A DNA stretch of 64,000 bases. Origin: Streptomyces gardneri. Lineage in GTDB: Bacteria; Actinomycetota; Actinomycetes; Streptomycetales; Streptomycetaceae. A model generated the notes under the pieces. The model did no database searches, was not told the origin of the DNA, and saw only the letters and a list, made by a program, of their open reading frames with translations. The position numbers and the translations under genes were made by a program. This document shows positions 8,113 through 16,812 of this stretch, piece after piece (positions within the stretch are counted from its first letter, which is position 1; the number at the start of each line of letters is the position of its first letter). Location: the NCBI RefSeq assembly GCF_006539185.1, contig NZ_BJMN01000022.1, positions 62,001-126,000 on the forward strand. Reading direction: 5' to 3'.

Positions 8113-9329
8113 GAGGGCCACGGTAGCCAGGCGTGCAGGGCGAACCCGCCGTCGGGGGCCGGTCCGTGCTCCAGCCGGCCCCCGGCGAGGGCGGCGCGCT
8201 CGGTGAGCCCGATGAGGCCCTGGCCGGAGCCGGGGACGTGCGGGACGGGTCCGGCGGGCGCGGGGTTGTGGACGGTGACGTCGAGGCCCTCGCCGGGCCG
8301 GCCGCTCACGGTGACGGTGACCTTGGTGCCGGGAGCGTGCTTGCGGCAGTTGGTCAGGCCTTCCTGGGCGATGCGGTAGGCGGTGCGGCCGGTGGAGGCG
8401 GGGACGGCGGGCTCCCCCTCGGCGGTGTCGACGTCGAGCTCCAGGACGATGTCCGCGCCGGCCTCGCGGGACTCGGCGACGAGCGCGTCGAGGGTGGCGA
8501 GGGTCGGCTGGGGCCGGTCGCCGTCGCCGTTCTCGCCGGGCGCCCGCAGGACCCCGATGATCTCGCGCAGGTCCTGGAGCGCCTCGTGGGCGCTGTCGCG
8601 GATGACGCCGGCCGCCCGGGCGATCTGCTCGGGCGGGGCGTCCGGCCGGAACTCCAGGGCTCCCGCGTGCACGCTGAGCAGGGTCAGCCGGTGGGCGAGG
8701 ACGTCGTGCATCTCGCGGGCGATGGCCTCGCGGGCGAGCCGCTGGGCCTGGGCGGCGCGCAGTTCGGCCTCGGCCTCGGCGCGGCGGGCGCGCTCGCGGA
8801 GGGCCTCGACGAGCTGGCGCCGGGAGCGGACGAGCATGCCCCAGGCGGTGACGAGGAGGATGAGGACGAAGCCGAGGAGGATCGCGATCCCGGCGTTGAG
8901 CGTGGGGTCGGGGCGGATGAAGACCTGGACGGTGGAGGCGGCGACGGCGAGCGCCCCGATCCAGGCGACCTCGCGGAAGGGTCGGCGGACGGCGACGCTG
9001 AAGAGGCTCGCGAGGACGGCGCCGCCGGCGACCGGTGCGACGACGCTGAGCAGCGAGAGGCCGACGGCCAGTCCGACGGGCCACCGGCGGCGCAGCCAGA
9101 GGGCGCAGCAGGCGGCGGCGCCGGCGAGCTGGTCGAAGAGGATGACGGGCTCGCTGCTGTACTCCGCGCCGGCGTCCGCGGCGATGAGGCCGACGAGGGC
9201 CGCGAGGAGGAAGAGCGAGGTGTCGACGATCCAGTCGCGAACGGTTCGGCGGGGCCTGGCCGCGCCGCTCTCGCCCGGTTCGACCAGGTGGGAGGGGAGC
9301 AGCCAGCGCTGTCGTTCCGTACGGGTCAT
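8109..9329 (-). CDS. Two-component sensor histidine kinase (DesK/NarX-like)
   Basis: A 406-residue membrane kinase. Hydrophobic segments between about residues 35 and 165 form several membrane helices with little extracytoplasmic sequence, followed by a charged coiled linker (about 168-200), the HisKA_3 dimerisation helix with phospho-acceptor His208 in REMHDVLAHR, and a HATPase_c domain ending near the C-terminus with the G-box in GSGQGLIGL. The compact sensor suggests detection of a membrane-associated or small-molecule signal. It is translationally coupled to the response regulator downstream. Confidence 0.9.
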   Translation of the reverse strand: MTRTERQRWLLPSHLVEPGESGAARPRRTVRDWIVDTSLFLLAALVGLIAADAGAEYSSEPVILFDQLAGAAACCALWLRRRWPVGLAVGLSLLSVVAPVAGGAVLASLFSVAVRRPFREVAWIGALAVAASTVQVFIRPDPTLNAGIAILLGFVLILLVTAWGMLVRSRRQLVEALRERARRAEAEAELRAAQAQRLAREAIAREMHDVLAHRLTLLSVHAGALEFRPDAPPEQIARAAGVIRDSAHEALQDLREIIGVLRAPGENGDGDRPQPTLATLDALVAESREAGADIVLELDVDTAEGEPAVPASTGRTAYRIAQEGLTNCRKHAPGTKVTVTVSGRPGEGLDVTVHNPAPAGPVPHVPGSGQGLIGLTERAALAGGRLEHGPAPDGGFALHAWLPWPS

Positions 9330-9475
9330 ATCGGCAATGTACGCAGCCGGGGACCCCGCGCGGGTGAGGGTCGGGGCCGGACGCTACCTAAGTCGCACAG
9401 GTCGATACTTCGGTAGCGGTGGCCGTGGACCGGAGGCGGACGCGGCCGGAGCCGTCACCCGGAGACGATCAAGGC

Positions 9476-9694
9476 ATGAAGAGATTCCTTGAGGTCACCG
9501 GTTTCCTGCTCATCGTGTTCGGCGTCTGCGGAGTGATCCGTGAACTGAGCGACGGCTGGTTCAAGCTGATGGGGCTGACCCGTTTCCTGACCGAGAACGT
9601 GTGGTTCATGGAGGGCCGGGAGATCTTCGTCAACATCGTGATCGCCGCGCTCGGCCTGGTGCTCCTGATCGTGTCGGACCGGGTGCGGAAGTAG
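9476..9694 (+). CDS. Small two-helix membrane protein, function unknown
   Basis: A 72-residue protein with two clear hydrophobic segments: one near residues 7-21 (VTGFLLIVFGVCGVI) and one near 50-66 (IFVNIVIAALGLVLLIVS), separated by a short amphipathic loop and ending in DRVRK. The positive tail suggests both ends face the cytoplasm. The ATG at 9476 was selected because GGAG lies 11 bases upstream and the helix then begins close to the N-terminus. It is divergent from the histidine kinase operon with about 145 bp between them. No family was recognised. Confidence 0.7.
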   Translation: MKRFLEVTGFLLIVFGVCGVIRELSDGWFKLMGLTRFLTENVWFMEGREIFVNIVIAALGLVLLIVSDRVRK

Positions 9695-9750
9695 GCCCGC
9701 GCCATCGGTCAGGACGGCCTGGCGGGCGTCCGCGCGAGCGGCAGGACGGC

Positions 9751-10677
9751 CTATCGGGCGTCCTCGTCGGCCGTGCGGCGGCCCCAGGTGGTTCCCGCGA
9801 GGACGAGGACCGCGCCCGCGAGGCCGAGGACCCCGGGGCGGTCGCCCGCGAGGGCGATGCCCGCGGCGGCGGCCCACAGCGGCTCCGTACCGAGGAGCAG
9901 GCTGACCCGGGACGGGGAGCTGCGGCGGACCGCCCACATCTGCACGAAGAACGCGAAGAGCGTGCAGAAGACGGAGAGGAAGACCAGCCCGGCCCACTCG
10001 CGGGGGCCGAAGTCGAGGGCCGTGGCCCAGGGCGAGGCGCCCGTCCCGGGGAAGGCCGCGATGACGGCGAAGACGGCGACGGCGGAGCCGAGCTGGACGG
10101 TGGTGAGGGAGAGCGAGTCGGCCGACCGGACCGCCTTGATCCGGGACATGGCCAGGACGTGGACGGTACGGGCGAGGGCGGCGAGCAGCATGAGGAGGTC
10201 GCCGAGGGAGGGCGTGGTGAAGCCGCCGCCCTGGGTGAGCAGGACGACGCCCGCGACGGAGAGCGCGGCGGCGGCGAGGAAGGCGCGGGGCGGGCTGACC
10301 TTGGTGACGGCGGCCTCGGCGAGCGGGGTGAAGATCATGGTGAGGCTGATGATCAGGCCCGCGTTGGTGGCGGAGGTGTGGACGACTCCGTAGGTCTCCA
10401 GGAGGAAGATCCCGCTGAGGATCAGCCCGAGGGCGGCGGCGCCGCGCCACTGGGCCGCGGTGAGCGCGCGCAGCTTGCGCCATCCGGCGACGACGAGGAC
10501 GGGCAGCACCACCGCGAAGCGCAGCACGAGGACCGCGATGACGGTGTGGGTGGTGGTGATGCCCTTGGCCGCGAGGTAGCTGGCGCCCCAGACGACGGCG
10601 ACGAGCAGGACGGGCAGGTCGGTGAGCCAGGCGCGGCGCGGGGCGCCGAGGGACACGGGGGCAGCGAGGGAGGACAT
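9751..10677 (-). CDS. EamA/DMT-superfamily transporter
   Basis: A 308-residue integral membrane protein with the two-fold EamA repeat: about ten hydrophobic helices, the first repeat beginning at VLLVAVVWGASYLAAKG and the second near GDLLMLLAALARTVHVLAM. Family members export metabolites or drugs. The ATG at 10675-10677 was preferred to an ATG 66 bp upstream because GGAG stands 9 bases before it and the family-conserved N-terminus follows directly. It is the only transporter locally and gives no clue to its substrate. Confidence 0.82.
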   Translation of the reverse strand: MSSLAAPVSLGAPRRAWLTDLPVLLVAVVWGASYLAAKGITTTHTVIAVLVLRFAVVLPVLVVAGWRKLRALTAAQWRGAAALGLILSGIFLLETYGVVHTSATNAGLIISLTMIFTPLAEAAVTKVSPPRAFLAAAALSVAGVVLLTQGGGFTTPSLGDLLMLLAALARTVHVLAMSRIKAVRSADSLSLTTVQLGSAVAVFAVIAAFPGTGASPWATALDFGPREWAGLVFLSVFCTLFAFFVQMWAVRRSSPSRVSLLLGTEPLWAAAAGIALAGDRPGVLGLAGAVLVLAGTTWGRRTADEDAR

Positions 10678-10829
10678 GACGGCCGTTTCTCCAACTATCG
10701 GGACGAGGTGGAGACTTCGACGGCTCGCACGTGGAGCGATCACGGTACCGGGAGAGGCCTGTGGTGGCTACATCTTTCAGGGGCCTCGCCGATCGGGGGG
10801 CCACGGTCCGGGCGGACGGGGAGGCGCGG

Positions 10830-11234
10830 TTACGCGCTCTCCAGGGCCTTGCCCACCAGGTCCAGATCGTCGGGCATGACCGCGACCAGGACGACCCCGT
10901 CGGACGAGGCGTACTCCAGGATCCGGGATCCCGGGTTGATGGACATCCCCTCGCGAGCGGAGGGCGCGCGCGTTCCCGTCCGGCGCAGATCGGTCGGCAG
11001 CGCGAGCTCCCGCGAACCCCAGGAGGCCCTCCAGACCGGAGGACCCGCGCCGATCATCAGGCGTCCGGCCCGCCAGCGGGAGCCGTGCGCCGACCACTTG
11101 AGCATGCAGGGAACCCCGGCCGCCTCCCCGTCGGCGACGGCGGCCGACCGCTGCCGCTGCTTCCGTCTCATCAGCCACCCGACGAGGGCGGCGACCGCGG
11201 CGAAAAACGCTAGTTCGATCACGTCGGCATTCAA
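10830..11234 (-). CDS. DUF2550-like membrane-anchored protein
   Basis: A 134-residue protein with one N-terminal transmembrane helix (about residues 5-22, VIELAFFAAVAALVGWLM), a basic stop-transfer segment RRKQRQR, and a small beta-rich soluble domain. The pattern of Trp-rich strands (KWSAHGSRWRAGRLMIG, PPVWRASWGS) and the ending KALESA resembles the DUF2550 family of actinobacteria, which has the same architecture, but the resemblance is distant and I assign it loosely. No functional residue can be named. Confidence 0.5.
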   Translation of the reverse strand: MNADVIELAFFAAVAALVGWLMRRKQRQRSAAVADGEAAGVPCMLKWSAHGSRWRAGRLMIGAGPPVWRASWGSRELALPTDLRRTGTRAPSAREGMSINPGSRILEYASSDGVVLVAVMPDDLDLVGKALESA

Positions 11235-11265
11235 GCAGGCGGGGACCCCCGAGGGCCGCGGCGCC

Positions 11266-11874
11266 TCAGTAGCTGCCGTACTCCGGGCGGCCCACCAGCT
11301 CGTACGTGTGGATGGCGACGCCCGAGCCGGTGGTGCGCGCGGCGGTGTGCCGGAAGGCGGTGGGTCGCACGCCGTCGGAGAAGAGGCGGCGGCCGGCGCC
11401 GAGGATCACGGGGAAGACGAGCAGATGGAGGGTGTCGATCAGGTCGTGGTCGAGCAGGGTCCGGGCGAGACCGCCGCTGCCGTGCATCTGGATCTCGCCG
11501 TCGAGGCTCCCCTTGAGTTCGGCGACCTCCTTGGCCACGTCGCCGCGGAGCAGGGTGGTCCCGGCCCAGTCGGCGGAGGTGAGGGTGGTGGTGGCGACGT
11601 ACTTGGGGAGGGCGTTGAGCTTGCCGGCGACCGGGTCGTCGGGGTCTGTCTGCTTCGGCCAGTAGCCCGCGAAGATCTCGTACGTGCGGCGGCCGAGGAG
11701 GAAGGCGGTGGGGCGGGTGAAGACCTCGTTCATGAACTGCCCGAAGTCCTCGTCGCCGTACGGCACGGACCAGCCGCCGTGCTCGAAGCCGCCGCTGGGG
11801 TCCTCCTGCGGGCCGCCGGGCGCCTGGTGGACGCCGTCGAGGGTGAGGAACTGGGTGAGGCTGAGCGTGGCCAT
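11266..11874 (-). CDS. Dihydrofolate reductase-like (RibD C-terminal) protein
   Basis: A 202-residue protein of the RibD_C/DHFR-like family. Landmarks are the N-terminal strand LSLTQFLTLDGVHQAP, FLLGRRTYEIFAGYWP near residue 58, the nucleotide-binding segment QMHGSGGLARTLLDHDLID near 128-146, and LLVFPVILGAGRRLF. Enzymes of this fold use NADPH to reduce pterin- or ribosylpyrimidine-like substrates, but most solitary actinobacterial copies have no known substrate. The divergent SDR gene lies 168 bp away. Confidence 0.8.
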   Translation of the reverse strand: MATLSLTQFLTLDGVHQAPGGPQEDPSGGFEHGGWSVPYGDEDFGQFMNEVFTRPTAFLLGRRTYEIFAGYWPKQTDPDDPVAGKLNALPKYVATTTLTSADWAGTTLLRGDVAKEVAELKGSLDGEIQMHGSGGLARTLLDHDLIDTLHLLVFPVILGAGRRLFSDGVRPTAFRHTAARTTGSGVAIHTYELVGRPEYGSY

Positions 11875-12042
11875 GGCGAGTGCCCTTTCTGGTTCCGTCC
11901 ATCGTGTCTCAGAAGCTCTGACCGCACCGCTCGGCGGAACTCATCGGCGATCGGGTCGGCGTCCGATTCCTGCCAGCACCCGGCCACCGCGCCGACTTTC
12001 ATTGAACCCGCAACCATTCGGTGCGTCTTACGGAGGTTCGGG

Positions 12043-12783
12043 ATGTCCACGATGAACGGCACGGCGGTTCTGGTGACGGGCGGCAGCCGCGGGATCGGCG
12101 CGGCCACGGCCGTCCGGCTGGCACGGGAGGGCGCCGATGTGGCCTTCACGTACGTACGGGACGAGGCGGCGGCCGAGGAGGTCGCCGCGCGGATCCGGGC
12201 GGCCGGCCGCAAGGCGCTGCCCCTGCGCGCCGACGCGGCCGACGCCGGGGACGCGGCGGGCGCGGTGGAATGGGCGGCGGACGCCCTGGGCCGGCTCGAC
12301 GTCCTCGTGAACAGCGTGGGCGTCGGGGTCCTCGGCCCGCTGGAGTCACTGACCCTGGCGGACGTGGACCGGGTCCTCGCGGTCAACGTCCGGGCGGCCT
12401 TCCTCGCCTCGCAGGCGGCGGCCGGGCGCCTGCCGGAGGGCGGGCGGATCGTCACGATCGGCACCTGCATGACGCAGCGGGTCCCCGGGCCCGGCGGCAC
12501 GCTGTACGCGACGAGCAAGGCGGCGCTGATCGGCCTGACGAAGGCGCTGGCCCGGGAGCTGGGCGGGCGCGGCATCACGGCGAACCTCGTCCACCCGGGC
12601 CCTGTCGACACCGACATGAACCCGGCGGACGGTCCGTACGCGGAGGGCCAGGCGGCGATGACGGCACTCGGGCGCTTCGGCACGCCGGACGAGGTCGCGG
12701 CGATGGTCGCCTTCCTCGCGGGGCCGGAGGGGCGGTACGTGACGGGGGCGGAGTTCGCGGTGGACGGCGGGCACGCGGCGTAG
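12043..12783 (+). CDS. Short-chain dehydrogenase/reductase with atypical catalytic Ser site
   Basis: A 246-residue classical SDR. The cofactor motif TGGSRGIG is near residues 10-17, the NNAG motif is changed to NSVG near 86, and YATSK (YxxxK) is near 153-157. GGRGITANLVHPGPVDTDM follows as in 3-oxoacyl-ACP reductases. The strand that normally supplies the catalytic Ser reads IGTCMTQ, with Thr-Cys where Ser is expected, so activity may be altered. The ATG at 12043 has GGAGG six bases upstream. Ends with FAVDGGHAA, typical of the family. Confidence 0.82.
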   Translation: MSTMNGTAVLVTGGSRGIGAATAVRLAREGADVAFTYVRDEAAAEEVAARIRAAGRKALPLRADAADAGDAAGAVEWAADALGRLDVLVNSVGVGVLGPLESLTLADVDRVLAVNVRAAFLASQAAAGRLPEGGRIVTIGTCMTQRVPGPGGTLYATSKAALIGLTKALARELGGRGITANLVHPGPVDTDMNPADGPYAEGQAAMTALGRFGTPDEVAAMVAFLAGPEGRYVTGAEFAVDGGHAA

Positions 12784-12983
12784 CTGCCGGGCCGGCTGGA
12801 ACCCACGGGAGGCACGTGCCTGTCGGGCCGGGCCGGAGGACCCGTACGCGATGCCGGCGAGTGAGCCGAAGGGGCGCGTCGGGGGAACGGCCCCGAGCGC
12901 GCGGAGGCCCCCGAGGTACGAGGGGTCGAGCACGGTCGGGGTCGTGAGCCCGGCTGAAGCGCCCCGGAGGCGAACCGAGCCCC

Positions 12984-13029
12984 AAAAAAGGCGGAGGGCG
13001 CACCGGTGCTGTCGGGTCGGTGCGCCCTC
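12984..13029 (-). terminator. Rho-independent terminator after allantoicase
   Basis: A perfect 12-bp inverted repeat (12994-13005 with 13018-13029, loop 12 bases) is followed, on the minus strand, by a run of six T at 12984-12989. It lies 51 bp beyond the alc stop and should end the allB-alc transcript. The rest of the roughly 300 bases between the SDR and alc (12784-13079) holds no recognisable gene. Confidence 0.85.
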
Positions 13030-13079
13030 GCGGGCCGGGCGGGGTGTCGTGCCCGCCCAGTTCAGGGGAGCGGGTGGCG

Positions 13080-14198
13080 TCAGCCGCCCAGCTCCTGGTG
13101 GCGGGCGGTCAGTCGCGCCGCGCCGGTCTCGGTGAGGGAGCCGAAGAGGCGGAGGCGGGAGATGCCGCCGTCCGGGTAGATGTCGATCCGGATGCGGGAG
13201 CCGACAGCCGGGGTGTCGAGCACGAACCGGTGGTTGGTGTCGGGCTGGAGGCGGGTCCGGGGCAGGATCTCGGTCCAGTCCTCGGAGCCCTCGGCGGCGA
13301 CCGAGAGGGCGGCCCAGCCCGCGCTGTTGCCCTTGAGGTAGGCGGTGTCGATCTCGACGGCGCGGATCTCGGACTCGGCGACGAGCTGGTAGCGGATCCA
13401 GTCGTTGCCCTTGTCGCGGCGGCGGCGGGTCTCCCAGCCGTCGTCCATCTTGCGGGAGCGGCCCGGCTGGATGGTGTTGGTGGCCGGGGAGTAGAAGCGG
13501 TCGGAGGCGTCCTCGACCTGGCCGCCGTTCTCCAGTGCCGCGAGGTCGAAGGTGCCGAGGACGGCGAGCCAGCGCGGGTCGGGTGCGACCTCTCCGTACA
13601 CACGGAGGCGGGCGATGCCGCCGTCGGGGTGCTGGTTGACGCGCAGGTGCGTGAAGCGCTGCTCGACGTCGACGGCGAAGCCGTTGGCGGCGTGGCCGCC
13701 GACGGCGGTGCGCGGGACGAGCGTCGTCCACTTCACGTCGTCGGCGAGGAGCTCCTCGGGCGAGGGCGAGCCGGCGACCGAGGTGGCCTCGACGGAGACG
13801 GCCTGCGGGTAGTTGCCGCGGAAGTGCGCGGTGTCGACGACGATGCCGCGGACGACACCGGGGGCGCCGAGCCGTACGAGCGCCCAGTCGTGGTCGTCCT
13901 GGGTGGGGTGCGGCTGCTGGGCCGAGACACCACGGCGGCGGCGGGTCTCCCAGCCGTCCATGATCTTGCCCTTGTGGCCGAAGTGCTCGGGGTCGAACTC
14001 GGCGGGCTCGGGCTTGAGCAGGTTCTCGCGCTCGGCGAAGAACTCGTCGTTGGCCGCGACGACACTCGCGCCGAGCCGCCGGTCGGCGAGGTCCGCGTAC
14101 TGGGTGAAGGGGAAGTCCGCGGTGCGGTAGTCGGCGTACGGGTCGCCGCCTCCGAAGGGGCTGGCGTCGCCGGTGAAGGAGGGTATGCCGGTGCTCAC
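13080..14198 (-). CDS. alc: Allantoicase
   Basis: A 372-residue allantoicase (allantoate amidinohydrolase, urea-releasing), converting allantoate to S-ureidoglycolate and urea in the cytoplasm. The family's internal duplication is visible: two jelly-roll halves each carry DGWETRRRR (about residues 81-89 and 251-259), a DTAHFRGNYP/DTAYLKGNS segment, and HPDGGIARLR/YPDGGISRLR strands. The length fits the family. The GTG start lies three bases after the allB stop (TGA-CCC-GTG), so the two genes form one operon. The next step, ureidoglycolate lyase, is not encoded in this window. Confidence 0.95.
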   Translation of the reverse strand: MSTGIPSFTGDASPFGGGDPYADYRTADFPFTQYADLADRRLGASVVAANDEFFAERENLLKPEPAEFDPEHFGHKGKIMDGWETRRRRGVSAQQPHPTQDDHDWALVRLGAPGVVRGIVVDTAHFRGNYPQAVSVEATSVAGSPSPEELLADDVKWTTLVPRTAVGGHAANGFAVDVEQRFTHLRVNQHPDGGIARLRVYGEVAPDPRWLAVLGTFDLAALENGGQVEDASDRFYSPATNTIQPGRSRKMDDGWETRRRRDKGNDWIRYQLVAESEIRAVEIDTAYLKGNSAGWAALSVAAEGSEDWTEILPRTRLQPDTNHRFVLDTPAVGSRIRIDIYPDGGISRLRLFGSLTETGAARLTARHQELGG

Positions 14199-14201
14199 GG
14201 G

Positions 14202-15536
14202 TCAGTTGTTCCTTTCGAGGAGGCGGCCGGAGGGCTCGGCGAGGGTGCCGTGGTCGACGATGCGCTCTCCGCGCAGCCAGGTGGAGGCGACGACGCCGCT
14301 GAGGGTCTTGCCCGCGTAGGCGGTGATGCGGTTGCGGTGCTGGAGCTCGGCCGGGTCGACGGTGAAGGTGGCGTCCGGGTCGATGACGGCGAAGTCGGCG
14401 TCGCGGCCGGCCTCGATGGCGCCCTTTCGCGACAGGCCGGCGAGTCGGGCGGGGGCCTCGGACATCCAGCGGACCACGTCCTCCAGGGAGTGGCCGCGGC
14501 GCTTGGCCTCGGTCCAGATCGCGGGGAGGCCGAGCTGGAGGGAGGAGATGCCGCCCCAGGCGGAGGCGAAGTCGGGGGTCTTGAGGTCCGCGGTCGAGGG
14601 CGAGTGGTCGGAGACGATGCAGTCGATCACGCCGTCCGCGAGCCCCTGCCACAGGGCGTCCTGGTTGGAGGCCTCGCGGATCGGCGGGCAGCACTTGAAC
14701 TCGGTCGCACCGTCCGGGACCTCCTCCGCCGTGAGCGTGAGGAAGTGCGGACAGGACTCGACGGTGATCTTGACGCCCTCGGCCTTCGCGGCGGCGATCA
14801 GGGGCAGCGCGTCGGAGGAGGACAGGTGCAGGACGTGGACGCGGGCGCCCAGTCGGCGGGCCTGGTTGACCAGGTTCTCGATCGCCGTGTTCTCGGCGTC
14901 CCGGGGGCGGGAGGCCAGGAAGTCGGCGTAGGCGAGCCCGGACTTCTGCGGCGCGGCGGCGAGGTGGTGCGGGTCCTCGGCGTGCACGATCATCAGACCG
15001 TCGAAGCCCGCGATCTCGGCGAGCGAGTTCGCCAGCTGCTCCTGGTCGAGCGAGGGGAACTCGTCCACCCCGGACGGCGACAGGAAGCACTTGAAGCCGT
15101 AGACCCCGGCGTCGTGCAGCGGGCGCAGGTCCTTGACGTTGTCGGGCAGCGCGCCGCCCCAGAAACCGACGTCGATGTGCGCCTTGGCGCGGGCGACGTC
15201 CTGCTTCACCCGCAGGTTCTCGACGGTGGTCGTCGGCGGGATGGAGTTCAGGGGCATGTCGAGCAGCGTGGTGATGCCGCCGGCGGCCGCCGCGCGGGTG
15301 GCGGTCCAGAAGCCCTCCCACTCGGTCCGGCCCGGGTCGTTCACATGCACGTGGGTGTCGACGAGACCGGGCAGGACGACGTCGTCGCCGACGTCCTCCA
15401 GCCGGGCGCCGGCCGGTACCTCGGCGTCGTACGGCAGCACGGCCGCGATCGTCCCTCCGGAGACGGCGATCGACGCCGGGCGCGTCTCCTCGGGGGTGAT
15501 GACGCGAGTCGAGCGCAGGACCAGGTTGACGTCCAC
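14202..15536 (-). CDS. allB: Allantoinase
   Basis: A 444-residue cyclic amidohydrolase that hydrolyses S-allantoin to allantoate. Metal ligands are visible: HVHVND (HxH, near residue 61), the carboxylated Lys in GFKCFLS, His in LMIVHAED and VLHLSSSD, and Asp in CIVSDHSPS. The length matches family members of about 450. The GTG at 15534-15536 was chosen because AAGGGG lies 7 bases upstream and the protein then begins at the usual strand (VNLVLRSTRVITP). It is divergent from allR, and its promoter contains both operator types described in this window. Confidence 0.95.
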   Translation of the reverse strand: MDVNLVLRSTRVITPEETRPASIAVSGGTIAAVLPYDAEVPAGARLEDVGDDVVLPGLVDTHVHVNDPGRTEWEGFWTATRAAAAGGITTLLDMPLNSIPPTTTVENLRVKQDVARAKAHIDVGFWGGALPDNVKDLRPLHDAGVYGFKCFLSPSGVDEFPSLDQEQLANSLAEIAGFDGLMIVHAEDPHHLAAAPQKSGLAYADFLASRPRDAENTAIENLVNQARRLGARVHVLHLSSSDALPLIAAAKAEGVKITVESCPHFLTLTAEEVPDGATEFKCCPPIREASNQDALWQGLADGVIDCIVSDHSPSTADLKTPDFASAWGGISSLQLGLPAIWTEAKRRGHSLEDVVRWMSEAPARLAGLSRKGAIEAGRDADFAVIDPDATFTVDPAELQHRNRITAYAGKTLSGVVASTWLRGERIVDHGTLAEPSGRLLERNN

Positions 15537-15584
15537 CCGTACCCCTTCTTCAAGTGCTCCGGCTTCGAGCACTTCGGCGAGAAA

Positions 15585-15601
15585 TTCAACGAACTGTTGA
15601 A
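15585..15601. promoter_or_regulatory. Type-B palindrome TCAAC-N5-GTTGA upstream of allB
   Basis: A perfect 17-bp palindrome TTCAAC-GAACT-GTTGAA, 49 bp before the allB start. The same core occurs before uraD (38038-38052) and katA (40770-40784) and, with one mismatch, before aceB (23915-23929). A further 10-bp palindrome, CGACATGTCG, lies at 15622-15631. The binding protein is unknown. Confidence 0.7.
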
Positions 15602-15680
15602 AAGGAGTCTTCACTTCCTGGCGACATGTCGTCAAGGGCACACTTCCAGCATGGGCCGTCGGTGAACCCGACTTAGAGGT

Positions 15681-15716
15681 TTCCACAAAGTGGAATGGAA
15701 ATTCCGTACAGTAGAA
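15681..15716. promoter_or_regulatory. Paired type-A operators between allB and allR
   Basis: Two 15-bp sites whose starts are 21 bp apart: TTCCA-CAAAG-TGGAA at 15681-15695 (perfect) and TTCCG-TACAG-TAGAA at 15702-15716 (two mismatches), separated by six bases. They lie in the 343-bp divergent region between allB and allR. The same paired layout recurs at aceB, hyi and gcl. Size and symmetry fit an IclR-family repressor, so AllR is the natural candidate for both autoregulation and allB control. No other gene is visible in 15537-15879. Confidence 0.75.
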
Positions 15717-15879
15717 CGTAGCTCCGCACATGTGGGGCAGACCAGGACCCCTCCGAGCCCTCCCCGACACCGGACAAACACCCCCTGACCGGCCCGTACG
15801 CCGGTACCGGGACCAGGTGTCCCGGCCGGTGGCCCGGTAGTCTGCTGACTTGCCCGCCTGCCTCGAAAGGACCGTTGAC

Positions 15880-16689
15880 GTGCCGACGTCCAGCGCCAGC
15901 ACCACCGACGCCGCCAAGCCCGCCGCAGCGAGCGGTGGCGTCCAGTCCCTTGAGCGTGCCTTCGACCTCCTGGAGCGGATGGCCGACGCCGGGGGCGAGG
16001 TCGGGCTGAGCGAGCTCTCCGCCAGCAGCGGACTGCCGCTCCCCACCATCCACCGGCTGATGCGCACCCTCGTCGCCTGCGGCTACGTGCGCCAGCAGCC
16101 CAACCGGCGGTACGCCCTCGGCCCCCGACTCATCCGGCTCGGCGAGTCCTCCTCCCGCCTCCTCGGCACCTGGGCCCGCCCCTACCTGGCGCGGCTCGTC
16201 GAGGAGACCGGCGAGACCGCCAACATGGCGCTGCTCGACGGCGACGAGATCGTGTACGTCGCCCAGGTGCCGTCCAAGCACTCGATGCGCATGTTCACCG
16301 AGGTCGGCCGGCGGGTCCTGCCGCACTCCACCGGCGTGGGCAAGGCGCTCCTCGCGCACACCCCGGCGGAGGAGGTGCGCGCGCTGCTCGCCCGTACCGG
16401 CATGCCGGCCGCCACCGAGAAGACCATCACCACGCCCGACGGCTTCCTCGACGCCCTCGAAGCGGTCCGCGCGACCGGGTACGCCGTCGATGACAACGAG
16501 CAGGAGATAGGAGTCCGCTGCCTCGCGGTGCCGGTCCCCGACTCCCCCACCGCCGCGGCGATCTCGATCTCGGGCCCGGCGGGCCGGGTCACCGAGGCGG
16601 CCACGGAGAAGATCGTCCCGATCCTCCAGCAGGTCGCGCGCGAACTGTCGGCGGCCCTCGCCAACACGACGGGCAACGGCCAGGGCTGA
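15880..16689 (+). CDS. allR: IclR-family regulator of allantoin/glyoxylate genes (AllR)
   Basis: A 269-residue IclR regulator. The winged helix covers about residues 20-85 (SLERAFDLLERM, then LSELSASSGLPLPTIHRLMRTL as the helix-turn-helix). The IclR effector domain follows with RPYLARLVEETGETANMALL, LPHSTGVGKALLAH and ends near QQVARELSAALA. The GTG at 15880 is chosen for AAAGGA 8 bases upstream. The family senses small carboxylates; in E. coli AllR senses glyoxylate and allantoin. Position next to allB and the paired palindromes upstream support a role as the ureide repressor. Confidence 0.88.
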   Translation: MPTSSASTTDAAKPAAASGGVQSLERAFDLLERMADAGGEVGLSELSASSGLPLPTIHRLMRTLVACGYVRQQPNRRYALGPRLIRLGESSSRLLGTWARPYLARLVEETGETANMALLDGDEIVYVAQVPSKHSMRMFTEVGRRVLPHSTGVGKALLAHTPAEEVRALLARTGMPAATEKTITTPDGFLDALEAVRATGYAVDDNEQEIGVRCLAVPVPDSPTAAAISISGPAGRVTEAATEKIVPILQQVARELSAALANTTGNGQG

Positions 16690-16704
16690 GCCCGCAGCCG
16701 CAGC

Positions 16705-16734
16705 CGTACGCGTACGCGTACTCGTACTCGTATC
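16705..16734. repeat. Tandem 6-bp repeat after allR
   Basis: Five hexamer units starting CGTAC run head to tail (two CGTACG, two CGTACT, one CGTATC) just after the allR stop and before the terminator hairpin. It is probably a slippage product with no coding role. Confidence 0.8.
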
Positions 16735-16748
16735 GTCACGCACGCGAA

Positions 16749-16781
16749 GGGCGCCCGGAACCCCTGAGGTTCCGGGCGCCC
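16749..16781. terminator. Bidirectional terminator between allR and ABC genes
   Basis: A 14-bp perfect stem (16749-16762 with 16768-16781) closes a 5-base loop. Outer bases CGCACGCGA/TCGCGCGTGCG extend it with a bulge. There is no U-tract, as is common in Streptomyces. It separates the convergent allR and MacB-like ATPase genes. Confidence 0.85.
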
Positions 16782-16812
16782 TCGCGCGTGCGCGGCGGCA
16801 GCCGGCCGTACG

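Noticed and set aside
12346..15321. A 991-codon minus-strand frame across alc and allB
   Set aside because: It is out of frame with both enzymes and consists of Arg/Pro/Gly-rich low-complexity sequence. The true genes explain the region.
16749..16781. Operator for allR autoregulation
   Set aside because: The repeat is 14 bp of GC-rich stem placed after both convergent stop codons, which fits a terminator.
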